The notes below the pieces were generated by a model that saw nothing but the letters and a program-made list of their open reading frames with translations, was not told the origin of the DNA and made no database searches. The position numbers and the translations under genes are program-made. DNA of 64,000 nt. Source: Bradyrhizobium sp. 139. GTDB taxonomy: Bacteria; Pseudomonadota; Alphaproteobacteria; Rhizobiales; Xanthobacteraceae. The DNA is taken from positions 1-64,000 of the forward strand of contig NZ_JADPKS010000028.1 of assembly GCF_023074175.1 (NCBI RefSeq). The letters are read 5' to 3'. Below, in pieces: positions 1-7,292 of this stretch; the stretch's first letter is position 1, and every line of letters begins with the position of its first letter.

Positions 1-703
1 CCAGCAGCGGCGATAGCGGCCCGCCTTGCGGCGTCCCCATCGTGCGCGTCTGGATCACGCCATCGTTCATGATCCCGCTGTTCAGATACGCCCGGATCAG
101 CCGGATGACCCCGGTGTCCCCGATCCGTTTCTGTAGGCGGTCGATGAGGATGTCGTGATCGACCCGGTCAAAGAACTTTTCCAGGTCCACGTCCACCACG
201 ATCCGGCGGCCCGATTGCACGTATGACTGCGCCGCGAGGACGGCGTCATGCGCACCTCGGCCCGGCCGGAAGCCGTAGCTGTGCTCGCTGAAGGTCGGAT
301 CAAGAATGGGCTGCAGCACTTGCAGCAGCGCCTGCTGGATCAAACGATCCGTCACCGTCGGGATGCCGAGCTCGCGCTCGCCGCCGTCAGGCTTGGGAAT
401 CGTCACCCGTCGCACCGGACTGGGCCGGTACGCCCCCGACAACAGTTGTTCGCGGATCGCCGGCCACGCCGTACGCAGATGCGCGGCGGTCTGGTCAATG
501 TCCAGACTGTCCACACCGGCTACGCCTTTGTTGGCCCGCACCCGCTTGAGCGCCCGTTGCAGGTTCTCTCGTGTCAGCGCCGCCAGAAGCAGCGCTGACC
601 CTGTGCCCTTTGGTTCATGCCGCGGGCGACGAGCTTCATCGCTACCCGAGCCACACGCGGCTTCACCGCGTCCTACCCCGGACCGCCCTGCTTGCGCAGG
701 CAT
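1..703 (-). CDS. ltrA: Group II intron reverse transcriptase/maturase, C-terminus outside the window
   Basis: This is the intron-encoded protein that reverse-transcribes the intron and aids its splicing and mobility. The minus-strand frame stays open from an ATG at 703 to the window edge. It contains the N-terminal RT segment LQRALKRVRANKGVAG, then TIPKPDGGERELGIPTV, the block GYGFRPGR-like SYGFRPGRGAHDA, the first catalytic-aspartate block VVDVDLEKFFDRVDHD, and GTPQGGPLSPLL just before the edge. The YxDD box and the maturase domain would lie beyond base 1. The start is uncertain because homologues differ at the N-terminus. The plus-strand frames over the same bases are shadows. Confidence 0.88.
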   Translation of the reverse strand, partial: MPAQAGRSGVGRGEAACGSGSDEARRPRHEPKGTGSALLLAALTRENLQRALKRVRANKGVAGVDSLDIDQTAAHLRTAWPAIREQLLSGAYRPSPVRRVTIPKPDGGERELGIPTVTDRLIQQALLQVLQPILDPTFSEHSYGFRPGRGAHDAVLAAQSYVQSGRRIVVDVDLEKFFDRVDHDILIDRLQKRIGDTGVIRLIRAYLNSGIMNDGVIQTRTMGTPQGGPLSPLL

Positions 704-1127
704 CTGATGCGATGCTCGCCACATCGGCATGGCCTCGAACACTCCCTCTCGTTCGGCCCTTCACCTGCGGGACGGCTTCGCAGCCTTCCCACCGACTACT
801 ACGACCTCGGCTGACTTCTCGCTCCGGCTCGACACCGTTGCCCTTTCAGGCACGAGGCGAGATCTCCCCAGGTAAGAACGCACTCCTTCACTGCACGGCC
901 GCCGGATCTACGCTGCTTCCCCTTGATCACGAGAGCTTCGCGGTTTCTGGCCCGCTCGCCCTGGTCGGCAACGCCTTCTATCCGGTTCTTGTCCATCGGC
1001 CCGCAGCTTCGTTCCACGCTTCCTCCCCACAATCGGTCGCCCTCATGCAGTTGCGCTTCACTTCGCTCGTTGTGATCAACTCACGATGGGACTTTCACCC
1101 ATAAGAGTGCACCCATGCTGGGCGCAC
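1..1127 (-). mobile_element. Group II intron, 5' portion (runs off the window)
   Basis: Read on the minus strand, the element opens at 1127 with GTGCGCC, matching the GUGYG 5' consensus of bacterial group II introns. About 420 bases of non-coding sequence follow, as expected for ribozyme domains I-III, and then a reverse transcriptase frame that would lie in domain IV. The 3' end (domains V and VI) is beyond base 1. The intron begins directly after the T-run of a Rho-independent terminator at 1128-1160. That target preference is characteristic of bacterial class C introns, so class C is inferred. Class and boundaries were judged by eye, without folding the RNA. Confidence 0.85.
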
Positions 1128-1129
1128 CA

Positions 1130-1160
1130 AAAAAAGAGCGGGGCCCTAGCCCCGCTCGAA
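1130..1160 (-). terminator. Rho-independent terminator at the group II intron insertion site
   Basis: On the minus strand an 8-bp GC-rich stem (arms GAGCGGGG and CCCCGCTC around a short loop) is followed by a run of seven T. The group II intron starts one base further on. No recognisable gene ends just upstream on the minus strand, so the transcript it once served is unknown. Confidence 0.8.
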
Positions 1161-1382
1161 AATTGTGTCGACCCTATTATCCCCGATTCTAAGATTTGCT
1201 CTTGATTGACGGGGCGACGCTGCGTTTTGCGCGCCAGGGGCTCCTCCCGAGACTTGGACCACCAGACTTCAACCTTCACAGTCAAGCCTGAGCAAGAGGA
1301 TGCTAGATCAACTTTTCTCACTTGTCATCATTTTCGGCAACGATTGTTCAAAATTCGAGCAATGGACGAAATGTTCGAGATT
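1161..1382. other. Unassigned stretch between terminator and copper promoter
   Basis: No convincing gene is present. A minus-strand frame ending in the terminator hairpin (from 1321) has no recognisable domain and no clear ribosome binding site. A direct repeat of TTCGAG at 1354-1359 and 1374-1379, spaced exactly 20 bases, lies just before the promoter at 1383. Confidence 0.4.
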
Positions 1383-1412
1383 TTGACCTCGTAAGCGTAT
1401 GACAAATATAAG
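1383..1412 (+). promoter_or_regulatory. Predicted sigma70-type promoter of the copper operon
   Basis: TTGACC (1383-1388) and TATAAG (1407-1412) are separated by 18 bases, a good housekeeping promoter match. Transcription would start near 1419 and leave a leader of about 155 bases before the first gene. The leader carries a small hairpin at 1458-1471 with arms CCTCC and GGAGG. The TTCGAG pair upstream could bind an activator. No known copper-regulator box was recognised. Confidence 0.5.
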
Positions 1413-1575
1413 AAATCTGTGGACGGACAGGGTTGCGCGACTGCCTCAAATGCCGGACCTCCCTTCGGAGGGGCGGCTCGACCACAGTTTTCGAGAAATT
1501 TGCGCTGGGCCAAGAAGCCGGCGGAACTGGCCTCGACTCGGTCGGCGGGGAGGTGTTTAGTTCGTAGGCGAACGA

Positions 1576-1962
1576 ATGGTTCGGCGGATGCGCGCACGGC
1601 TGCAAAAATTCTTACCCCTGGTCCTGCTCGCCCTGGCGATGCAGGTGCTGGCGCCGATTGCCGCCTGTCTGGCGGCCGGTCAGGCCATAGCCGCTCCGTT
1701 ATCCGCCGGCGTCATCTGCCACAGCGCGGGCGAGCAGGGTGGCCTGAACGATCAGACCGGCACACCGACTGCGCATGGCGGCGCCTGCGCACTCTGCTGT
1801 CTGGCGCAGGCGGGCGCCTCGCTCGATTCGCCGCCGCACGCCGCGTTCGCCGTTCCCTACCGCCACGCCGAGCGCGTGGTGTGGCATGCGGCGGATCTAT
1901 CCGCCGTCGCCGCCCATAAGGGCACAAGCGCCCAGGCGCGCGCGCCGCCCCAATTTTCCTGA
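1576..1962 (+). CDS. DUF2946 family small exported protein, first gene of the copper operon
   Basis: This 128-residue protein has a basic N-terminus and a hydrophobic segment (about residues 12-40) that should act as a signal peptide or anchor. A short Cys-rich motif, HGGACALCC (residues 68-75), is typical of DUF2946 proteins, which are often encoded beside TonB receptors and copper genes. It lies 85 bases before the TonB receptor and occupies the position of pcuA, described as periplasmic in the Bradyrhizobium pcuABCDE operon. Whether pcuA itself is a DUF2946 protein is from memory, so no symbol is given. Metal binding by the Cys cluster is inference. An alternative start is the ATG at 1588. 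Confidence 0.7.
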   Translation: MVRRMRARLQKFLPLVLLALAMQVLAPIAACLAAGQAIAAPLSAGVICHSAGEQGGLNDQTGTPTAHGGACALCCLAQAGASLDSPPHAAFAVPYRHAERVVWHAADLSAVAAHKGTSAQARAPPQFS

Positions 1963-2047
1963 CGACCCTCGGTGTCGCCGCGGCCCGTCCGCCGGCGATT
2001 GATGTTGTCAATTGGCCGGCGATGGCTGCCGGCGTCAGGAATGCCCC

Positions 2048-4447
2048 ATGTTACGTTGTCATGCCCGCCGCGGCGTGAGCGTTGTCGCCGTTCAGGTCGC
2101 GCTGCTCGCGTCATCGGGCGCAGTATCCGCCCAAAGCAGCGATACTGCGCTTCCCCCGGTGACCGTCGAGGCTCCGCAGGCTACCCGTCCCAAGCCGATA
2201 GCCCGACCCACGCGACAGCGCTCTGTCGTGGCAAGCCGGCCGACGAGGCCCGTTGCGGGGAATGTGAGCGCGAGCGCGCCGACCCAAAACAAGCGAGCCA
2301 CTGCCGGCGCAGCGCGAGATGGCCTCAATCAGGCGCCGGCCGGCCAGACCGCGACCACCATCGATCGCAGCCAGTTCGACAACCGGCCGGCGTTTTCGGT
2401 CAGTGACGTGCTGCGGGACAGCCCGGGCATCTCGATCAAACAGGGGAACGGCCCGCGCGATTTCGGTATCTCGATTCGCGGATCCAACGCCCGGAACGGA
2501 TTTGGGATCCGCAATCTCGTGATCTTCGACGACGGTTTTCCGGTGACGCAGCCGGATGGCTTGTCGCGCAGCGACCTGATTGATCCCCACGCCTACGGCG
2601 CGATCGATGTCATCCGCGGCCCCTCGTCGGCACTCTACGGCAATTACGCGACCGGCGGCGCGCTCAATTTCCGGACGCGGCCAGGCGGCTCGATCGACGG
2701 CGTCGAATATGGCGTCGACGGCGGCAGCTATGGCTATCTCAACAACTATCTCGCCGCCGGCAAGAAGGTCGGCAATTTCGAGGGCTCGCTGTTCGCAAGC
2801 GACACGCGGGGCGACGGCTACATCGGCAATAGCTGGTTCAACACACAGACCGTCAATTTCCTCGGCACGCTCAAGGCGACGCCGGGCGATCGCTTCACGG
2901 TCAAGATCATCAACAACGACCTCAGCGCACGACTGCCGATCCGTTCCTCGCTGAACCAGTACTACCAAAATCCCTTTCAGCAGGGCTGTGCGACAGGTGT
3001 CTCGGCGGCAGTCGGATGCGGCACGGTCACGCTGAACAACAACGGTTTTAACGCGACGACAGGTACGGACAAGGAGACCGCGGTGCAGGCCGGGCTCGGC
3101 CGCAACGACCGCCGCACCATCGTCGGTGGCCGATGGGAGCACGATTTCGACAACACCACGATCTGGCGCAACCAGTTCGTGTTCGACGACAGGAGCATTA
3201 GTCAACCGACCGGAGCGACCAGCGCGATCGGCGATTTTCCTTCGTACAACTTCATGAGCGACGTGACCAAGCGCGGCGAGATTCTCGGTCTGGAATCGAC
3301 CGGGTTCTTCGGCGCGTTCTACAATACCCTGACGGCCTCGAGTGACACGCGAAACGTGATGCCGGGGGGCAATGCGACGCTCGGCTGGCTCTCGAGCAAT
3401 CTCTACAGCGAAACGACCAATTATGGTGTTCGCGCCAGGGAGGAGCTCAAGCTCACGTCATCGCTGACGGCCATTGCCGGCATCGGCTGGGAAACAACCC
3501 TCCTGAAGGGTATCAACACGGCGTATGCCTACGCCGGCTCCACTGGCATCACCACGACGACGCTCACGAGCGCAGATCGGCAGTTTCAGAATGCGGCGCC
3601 TGAGGTGGCACTCCTCTACAATCTCAACAATGAGTGGCTGTTCAGGGGACGGGTCGCCACGGGATACGGTACTCCGCAGGTCTCCAACCTCTTCGTCCTC
3701 CCAACGGGTTTGTCGGGCAACAATACCCAGCTCCAAACTCAGAAGAATCTTGGCTACGATCTCGGTTTTGACTGGACGCCGAACAACACGCTCAAGCTGA
3801 GCGCGACTGGCTTCTACGAATTCTTCCGCAACGAGATCGTCAGTCAGGCAACCCCGATCAACGGCATTTCCTATACGTTCAACGCACCGCGCTCGGAGCA
3901 TCGGGGTATCGAGCTTGCCGCCGACTGGAAGTTCCATCCGGGCTGGCGGTTGATGGCGGCTTACACCTATCTCGACGAGGTCTACACCGAGTATGTCGAG
4001 AACATCACGAATGGAGCGGTGTTCAGCTTCAACCGGGCAGGCAACAAAATTCCCGGCATCTCGCCCAACGAACTGACGGCGCGTGTTGGCTACGACGAGT
4101 TTGCCGGGCCGCTGGCGGGGCTCGGTGGCTTCGTCGAGTTCCAGTGGAAGGACTCCTTCTACATGGACAATGCAAACCTGCTGAAGGCGCCGGGTTATGA
4201 ACTGGTCAATGTGAACGTCCACTACAAGACCGATCTGGTGTCCGACACTTTCAGATCCCTGAACCTTTTCCTCGAAGTCAGGAATGTGTTCGACCGCACT
4301 TATGTTGCGTCGGCCAACAACATCGCCAATACAATCACCGTGGCCGGCCTTCAAAATCCTGCGAGCGTGCTCGCAAACACGACGGGATCGATCTATGCCG
4401 GCTCGCCGCGTGCCTTCGTTGCGGGTATGAAGGTGGCGTTCAAATGA
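2048..4447 (+). CDS. pcuB: TonB-dependent outer membrane receptor, probable copper receptor
   Basis: This 799-residue receptor imports a substrate across the outer membrane using TonB energy. The ATG at 2048 is preferred over an upstream in-frame ATG at 2012 because it follows TCAGGA and is directly followed by a signal peptide ending near GAVSA. After a TonB-box-like LPPVTVEA comes a plug domain with SVSDVLRDSPGISI, ISIRGSNARNGFG and IDVIRGPSSALYGNYATGG, then a long barrel rich in aromatic beta strands that ends with FVAGMKVAFK. The neighbouring PCuAC, YcnI and CopCD genes indicate copper or a copper complex as ligand. In Bradyrhizobium the corresponding gene, pcuB, is induced by copper starvation. 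The substrate itself is inferred from context. Confidence 0.85.
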   Translation: MLRCHARRGVSVVAVQVALLASSGAVSAQSSDTALPPVTVEAPQATRPKPIARPTRQRSVVASRPTRPVAGNVSASAPTQNKRATAGAARDGLNQAPAGQTATTIDRSQFDNRPAFSVSDVLRDSPGISIKQGNGPRDFGISIRGSNARNGFGIRNLVIFDDGFPVTQPDGLSRSDLIDPHAYGAIDVIRGPSSALYGNYATGGALNFRTRPGGSIDGVEYGVDGGSYGYLNNYLAAGKKVGNFEGSLFASDTRGDGYIGNSWFNTQTVNFLGTLKATPGDRFTVKIINNDLSARLPIRSSLNQYYQNPFQQGCATGVSAAVGCGTVTLNNNGFNATTGTDKETAVQAGLGRNDRRTIVGGRWEHDFDNTTIWRNQFVFDDRSISQPTGATSAIGDFPSYNFMSDVTKRGEILGLESTGFFGAFYNTLTASSDTRNVMPGGNATLGWLSSNLYSETTNYGVRAREELKLTSSLTAIAGIGWETTLLKGINTAYAYAGSTGITTTTLTSADRQFQNAAPEVALLYNLNNEWLFRGRVATGYGTPQVSNLFVLPTGLSGNNTQLQTQKNLGYDLGFDWTPNNTLKLSATGFYEFFRNEIVSQATPINGISYTFNAPRSEHRGIELAADWKFHPGWRLMAAYTYLDEVYTEYVENITNGAVFSFNRAGNKIPGISPNELTARVGYDEFAGPLAGLGGFVEFQWKDSFYMDNANLLKAPGYELVNVNVHYKTDLVSDTFRSLNLFLEVRNVFDRTYVASANNIANTITVAGLQNPASVLANTTGSIYAGSPRAFVAGMKVAFK

Positions 4448-5679
4448 TCCGGGCTCTCGAAGGGAATAGGGCCATGGTCCGAAGCGGATTGCTCGGGATA
4501 GTTGCTCTCGCCTTATTGCAAGGCACGGCGCTCGCGCAGATGCACGGTCAGCATGCCTCCGAAGCGGCGTGTGAAGAGCCGACGCTGCGCTGTGCGAACA
4601 AGGTGACGCCGGCATTCGGTCCGGACGGGACGCTGTGGCTGGTCTGGATGGCGGGCGGGCAGGTCTCGGTTGCGAGTTCGCAGGATGCCGGGCGCAGTTT
4701 CTCGGCTCCCGTCCAGGTCACAACCAAGCGGCTGAACCTCGATTGGGGACCGGATGCCCGGCCCAAGATCGTGGTCGATCGCAAGGGCGGCATCGCACTC
4801 GCGTTCTCGATTTTCAGGGATGAAGCGTTCAACGGGCAGGTGCTCTACTCACGATCTAGCGATGGCGGGAAGAGCTTCGCGGAGCTGAAGCCCATTACCG
4901 CAAACAACGAGACCCAGCGATTTGAGGCGCTGGCGCTCGATCAGGACGGAACGGTCTTCGCGGCGTGGCTCGACAAGCGCAATTGCGTGCCTGCGAAGGA
5001 GACGGGACGGAAGTATGAGGGAGCGGGGCTGTTCTTTGCCTCGTCGCGCGATGGCGGCGCCACCTACGCAGAGGCCAGCCTCGCGCGAAACAACACCTGT
5101 GAATGTTGCCGTTTGGGACTGACACTCGCGGCGCCCGGGCGGCCGGCCGTGATCTTCAGAAATATTTTTGACGGCGGTGTGCGCGATCATGCGGTGATGA
5201 CATTCTCCGACGTCTCGACGCCAGGTGAAATCCATCGGGTCAGCAACGACGACTGGCAGATTAACGCCTGTCCGCATCATGGGCCGAGCCTAACAGTTGG
5301 GCCGAACGGGACCTATCACGTTGCCTGGTACACGAACGGGAAGACGCGGAAGGGATTGTTCTACGCGCACTCGCGCGACGACGGCCGGACCTTCTCTGCG
5401 CCGATGGCGATCGGACAGCCGGGCCGCAATCCGACACGCCCTTACGTGCTCGCGGGCGCGACGGGAACGGTGATGGTCTGGAAGGAGTTCGATGGCGAGA
5501 AGACGTCGGTCCAGATGATGATTTCGCGTGACGATGGCGAGAGCTGGTCGCCACCGAAAGCGATATCGAGCACGATCGATACATCCGACCATCCATTGCT
5601 GATCTCCAACGGCCGGCAGACCTACCTGTCATGGATGACGAAGGCGGACGGCTATCGTTTCACAGCCATCGAGGACTAA
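4444..5679 (+). CDS. Exported BNR/Asp-box beta-propeller (sialidase-like fold) protein
   Basis: This 411-residue protein carries a signal peptide (about residues 11-32). Five Asp-box motifs suggest a beta-propeller: SQDAGRSF (79), SSDGGKSF (138), SRDGGATY (200), SRDDGRTF (310) and SRDDGESW (361). Automated annotation would call it an exo-alpha-sialidase, but that activity is not supported by anything seen here. It also has possible metal ligands: QMHGQHA after the signal, CECC at 219-222 and CPHHG at 276-280. Its ATG overlaps the stop of the TonB receptor (ATGA), so the two are translationally coupled; the ATG at 4474 is an alternative start. A periplasmic copper-handling role is inferred from context only. 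Confidence 0.75.
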   Translation: MIRALEGNRAMVRSGLLGIVALALLQGTALAQMHGQHASEAACEEPTLRCANKVTPAFGPDGTLWLVWMAGGQVSVASSQDAGRSFSAPVQVTTKRLNLDWGPDARPKIVVDRKGGIALAFSIFRDEAFNGQVLYSRSSDGGKSFAELKPITANNETQRFEALALDQDGTVFAAWLDKRNCVPAKETGRKYEGAGLFFASSRDGGATYAEASLARNNTCECCRLGLTLAAPGRPAVIFRNIFDGGVRDHAVMTFSDVSTPGEIHRVSNDDWQINACPHHGPSLTVGPNGTYHVAWYTNGKTRKGLFYAHSRDDGRTFSAPMAIGQPGRNPTRPYVLAGATGTVMVWKEFDGEKTSVQMMISRDDGESWSPPKAISSTIDTSDHPLLISNGRQTYLSWMTKADGYRFTAIED

Positions 5680-5681
5680 CC

Positions 5682-6179
5682 ATGAGACGTCGCGTTACGG
5701 GCATTCTGGGGCTAGCCATCCTGATCGCATCAGTGGTCGCACTTGACGCGGCGCCGGCTCTCAAGCCGTTCGAACGCGGCACCTGGCAAAGCGTGCTTAA
5801 GGGCCATGCCGGCCGCCCCACACTCGTGCATTTCTGGAGCGTGACCTGCGGGCCCTGCAGGATCGAACTGCCGCTGCTCGCGCAGTTTGCGAAAGACCAT
5901 CCCGGGATTGACGTCGTCACGATCAGCGCCGATCTCGTGCCGAACCTTCCGGCCGCGACGCAATCGATGCTCGACAAGGCGGGGCTGTCGTCGACCGAGA
6001 ACTTCATCTTCAGCGACGGTTTTGTCGAACGTCTGAGGTTCGAGATCGACCCCGCCTGGCAGGGCGACATTCCCCGGACAATGCTCATCTCCCGGGATGG
6101 GACCATCACGACGATAGAGGGTTCGGCCGAGATTGCCGACCTCGAGAAATGGTTGACCCAACAGCTCGCCATACGCTGA
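5682..6179 (+). CDS. TlpA-like periplasmic thiol-disulfide oxidoreductase
   Basis: This 165-residue protein starts two bases after the preceding stop. A signal anchor (residues 5-25) precedes a thioredoxin fold with the redox motif CGPC (56-59), and the cis-proline loop is at DIPRTM (P131). Members of the TlpA/ResE group reduce periplasmic disulfides. In Bradyrhizobium, TlpA reduces the copper-binding cysteines of ScoI and CoxB, so a dedicated reductase for the cysteines of this operon's proteins would make sense; that partner choice is inference. The gene sits between the propeller gene and pcuC in the same direction. Confidence 0.8.
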   Translation: MRRRVTGILGLAILIASVVALDAAPALKPFERGTWQSVLKGHAGRPTLVHFWSVTCGPCRIELPLLAQFAKDHPGIDVVTISADLVPNLPAATQSMLDKAGLSSTENFIFSDGFVERLRFEIDPAWQGDIPRTMLISRDGTITTIEGSAEIADLEKWLTQQLAIR

Positions 6180-6207
6180 AACTCAATCTGCAAACAGGAA
6201 TGCCAAT

Positions 6208-6741
6208 ATGAAGACCATGTTGAAAGATGTGCTGATCGCAGCGTTCGCTCTCGTCCTCTTCGCCGCACCAGTGCGCGCCGACGAAATCAAGGCCGGCGAT
6301 CTCGTCATCTCGCAGGCCTGGAGCCGGGCGACACCGGGCGGCGCGAAGGTCGCCGGCGGCTATCTCACCATCGAGAACAAGGGGACGGCGGCGGACAAGC
6401 TGGTCAGCGTCTCGGCCGATATCGCCGGCAAGGCTGAGGTTCACGAGATGGCGATGGACAACGGCGTGATGAAGATGCGCCTGCTCGACAAGGGCCTCGT
6501 GATCGATCCGGGCAAGACCGTGAAGTTCGCTCCCGGCGGCTACCATCTGATGCTCCAGGAGTTGAAGGGCGCGTTCAAGCAGGGTGACAAGGTGCCGGTG
6601 ACGCTGCAGTTCGAGAAGGCTGGCAAGGTCGCCGTCTCCCTCGATGTCCAGAGCGTCGGCGCACAGGCCCCCGGAGATGCTGGCCATTCCGGCCACATGG
6701 ACATGAAGAAAATGCCGGATCATTCGGGAATGAAGATGTGA
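6208..6741 (+). CDS. pcuC: Periplasmic copper chaperone of the PCuAC family
   Basis: PCuAC proteins bind Cu(I) in the periplasm and deliver it for assembly of the CuA centre of cytochrome oxidase. This 177-residue protein has a signal peptide ending near APVRA (residue 24). Its copper site follows the family pattern H-M-M-HxM: H79, M90, H113 and M115. The C-terminal tail is rich in His and Met (GHSGHMDMKKMPDHSGMKM, 159-177), giving a second possible copper site, as in rhizobial homologues. In Bradyrhizobium pcuC alone accounts for the oxidase, nitrogen fixation and nitrate respiration defects of the operon mutant. The start at 6208 lies 28 bases after the thioredoxin gene. Confidence 0.92.
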   Translation: MKTMLKDVLIAAFALVLFAAPVRADEIKAGDLVISQAWSRATPGGAKVAGGYLTIENKGTAADKLVSVSADIAGKAEVHEMAMDNGVMKMRLLDKGLVIDPGKTVKFAPGGYHLMLQELKGAFKQGDKVPVTLQFEKAGKVAVSLDVQSVGAQAPGDAGHSGHMDMKKMPDHSGMKM

Positions 6742-6773
6742 CGAGCATGATCTGGACTTGCGGGAGACCAAAT

Positions 6774-7292
6774 ATGACGAAGGCATTCTGGCTCGTTGTT
6801 CTGGGCGTAGTTGCGACGACGCCTGTGACTGCGCACGTCTTCCTCGAGGCCAAGCAGGCCACCATCGGTGGTTCATACAAGGCCGTCTTCGCCGTGCCCC
6901 ACGGCTGTTCGGGCTCGCCCACGGTGAAGATCCGCGTGCAGATCCCTGAGGGCGTGATTGCTGTGAAGCCGATGCCGAAGGCGGGCTGGAACGTCGATGT
7001 CGTCGAGGGCAAGTATGCCGGCGAATACAACTATCACGGCAACAAGCTCTCCTCCGGGGTCAAGGAGGTGATGTGGTCCGGCGGCAAGCTGCCGGACAAG
7101 AACTACGACGAGTTCGTCATGCACACGGTCCTGACCGACACGCTCAAGCCGAACACGACCCTGTATTTTCCCGTCGTCCAGGAATGCGAGACCGGCGTCA
7201 GCCGCTGGATCGAAATCCCAGCGGAAGGGGCAGGGCATTCGCAGGAGGGCAAGTCGCCGGCACCGGGCGTGAAGCTCCTGCCAAAACCCTGA
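6774..7292 (+). CDS. pcuD: YcnI-like DUF1775 periplasmic copper-binding protein
   Basis: The ATG at 6774 follows a CGGGAG ribosome binding site and starts a 172-residue protein. An in-frame ATG at 6738 would overlap pcuC and break the signal peptide. Cleavage after TTPVTA leaves His as the first residue of the mature protein (HVFLEA). DUF1775 proteins such as Bacillus YcnI bind copper through this N-terminal histidine. A family-typical stretch, VPHGCSGSPT, follows. The stop codon overlaps the start of the CopC-CopD gene (TGATG), which couples their translation. In the pcuABCDE operon this position is pcuD, a periplasmic protein. Confidence 0.85.
   Translation: MTKAFWLVVLGVVATTPVTAHVFLEAKQATIGGSYKAVFAVPHGCSGSPTVKIRVQIPEGVIAVKPMPKAGWNVDVVEGKYAGEYNYHGNKLSSGVKEVMWSGGKLPDKNYDEFVMHTVLTDTLKPNTTLYFPVVQECETGVSRWIEIPAEGAGHSQEGKSPAPGVKLLPKP

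Noticed and set aside
248..1104. Several plus-strand frames over the intron
   Set aside because: They are antisense to the reverse transcriptase and the ribozyme region. They have no domain and an Arg/Ser-rich composition typical of shadow frames in high-GC DNA.
1076..1321. Minus-strand frame ending in the terminator at the intron
   Set aside because: Its last residues are encoded by the terminator hairpin and the intron 5' end, with no domain and no clear ribosome binding site.
2111..3205. 364-codon minus-strand frame opposite the TonB receptor
   Set aside because: The plus strand encodes clear plug and barrel motifs. The antisense product has no recognisable fold.
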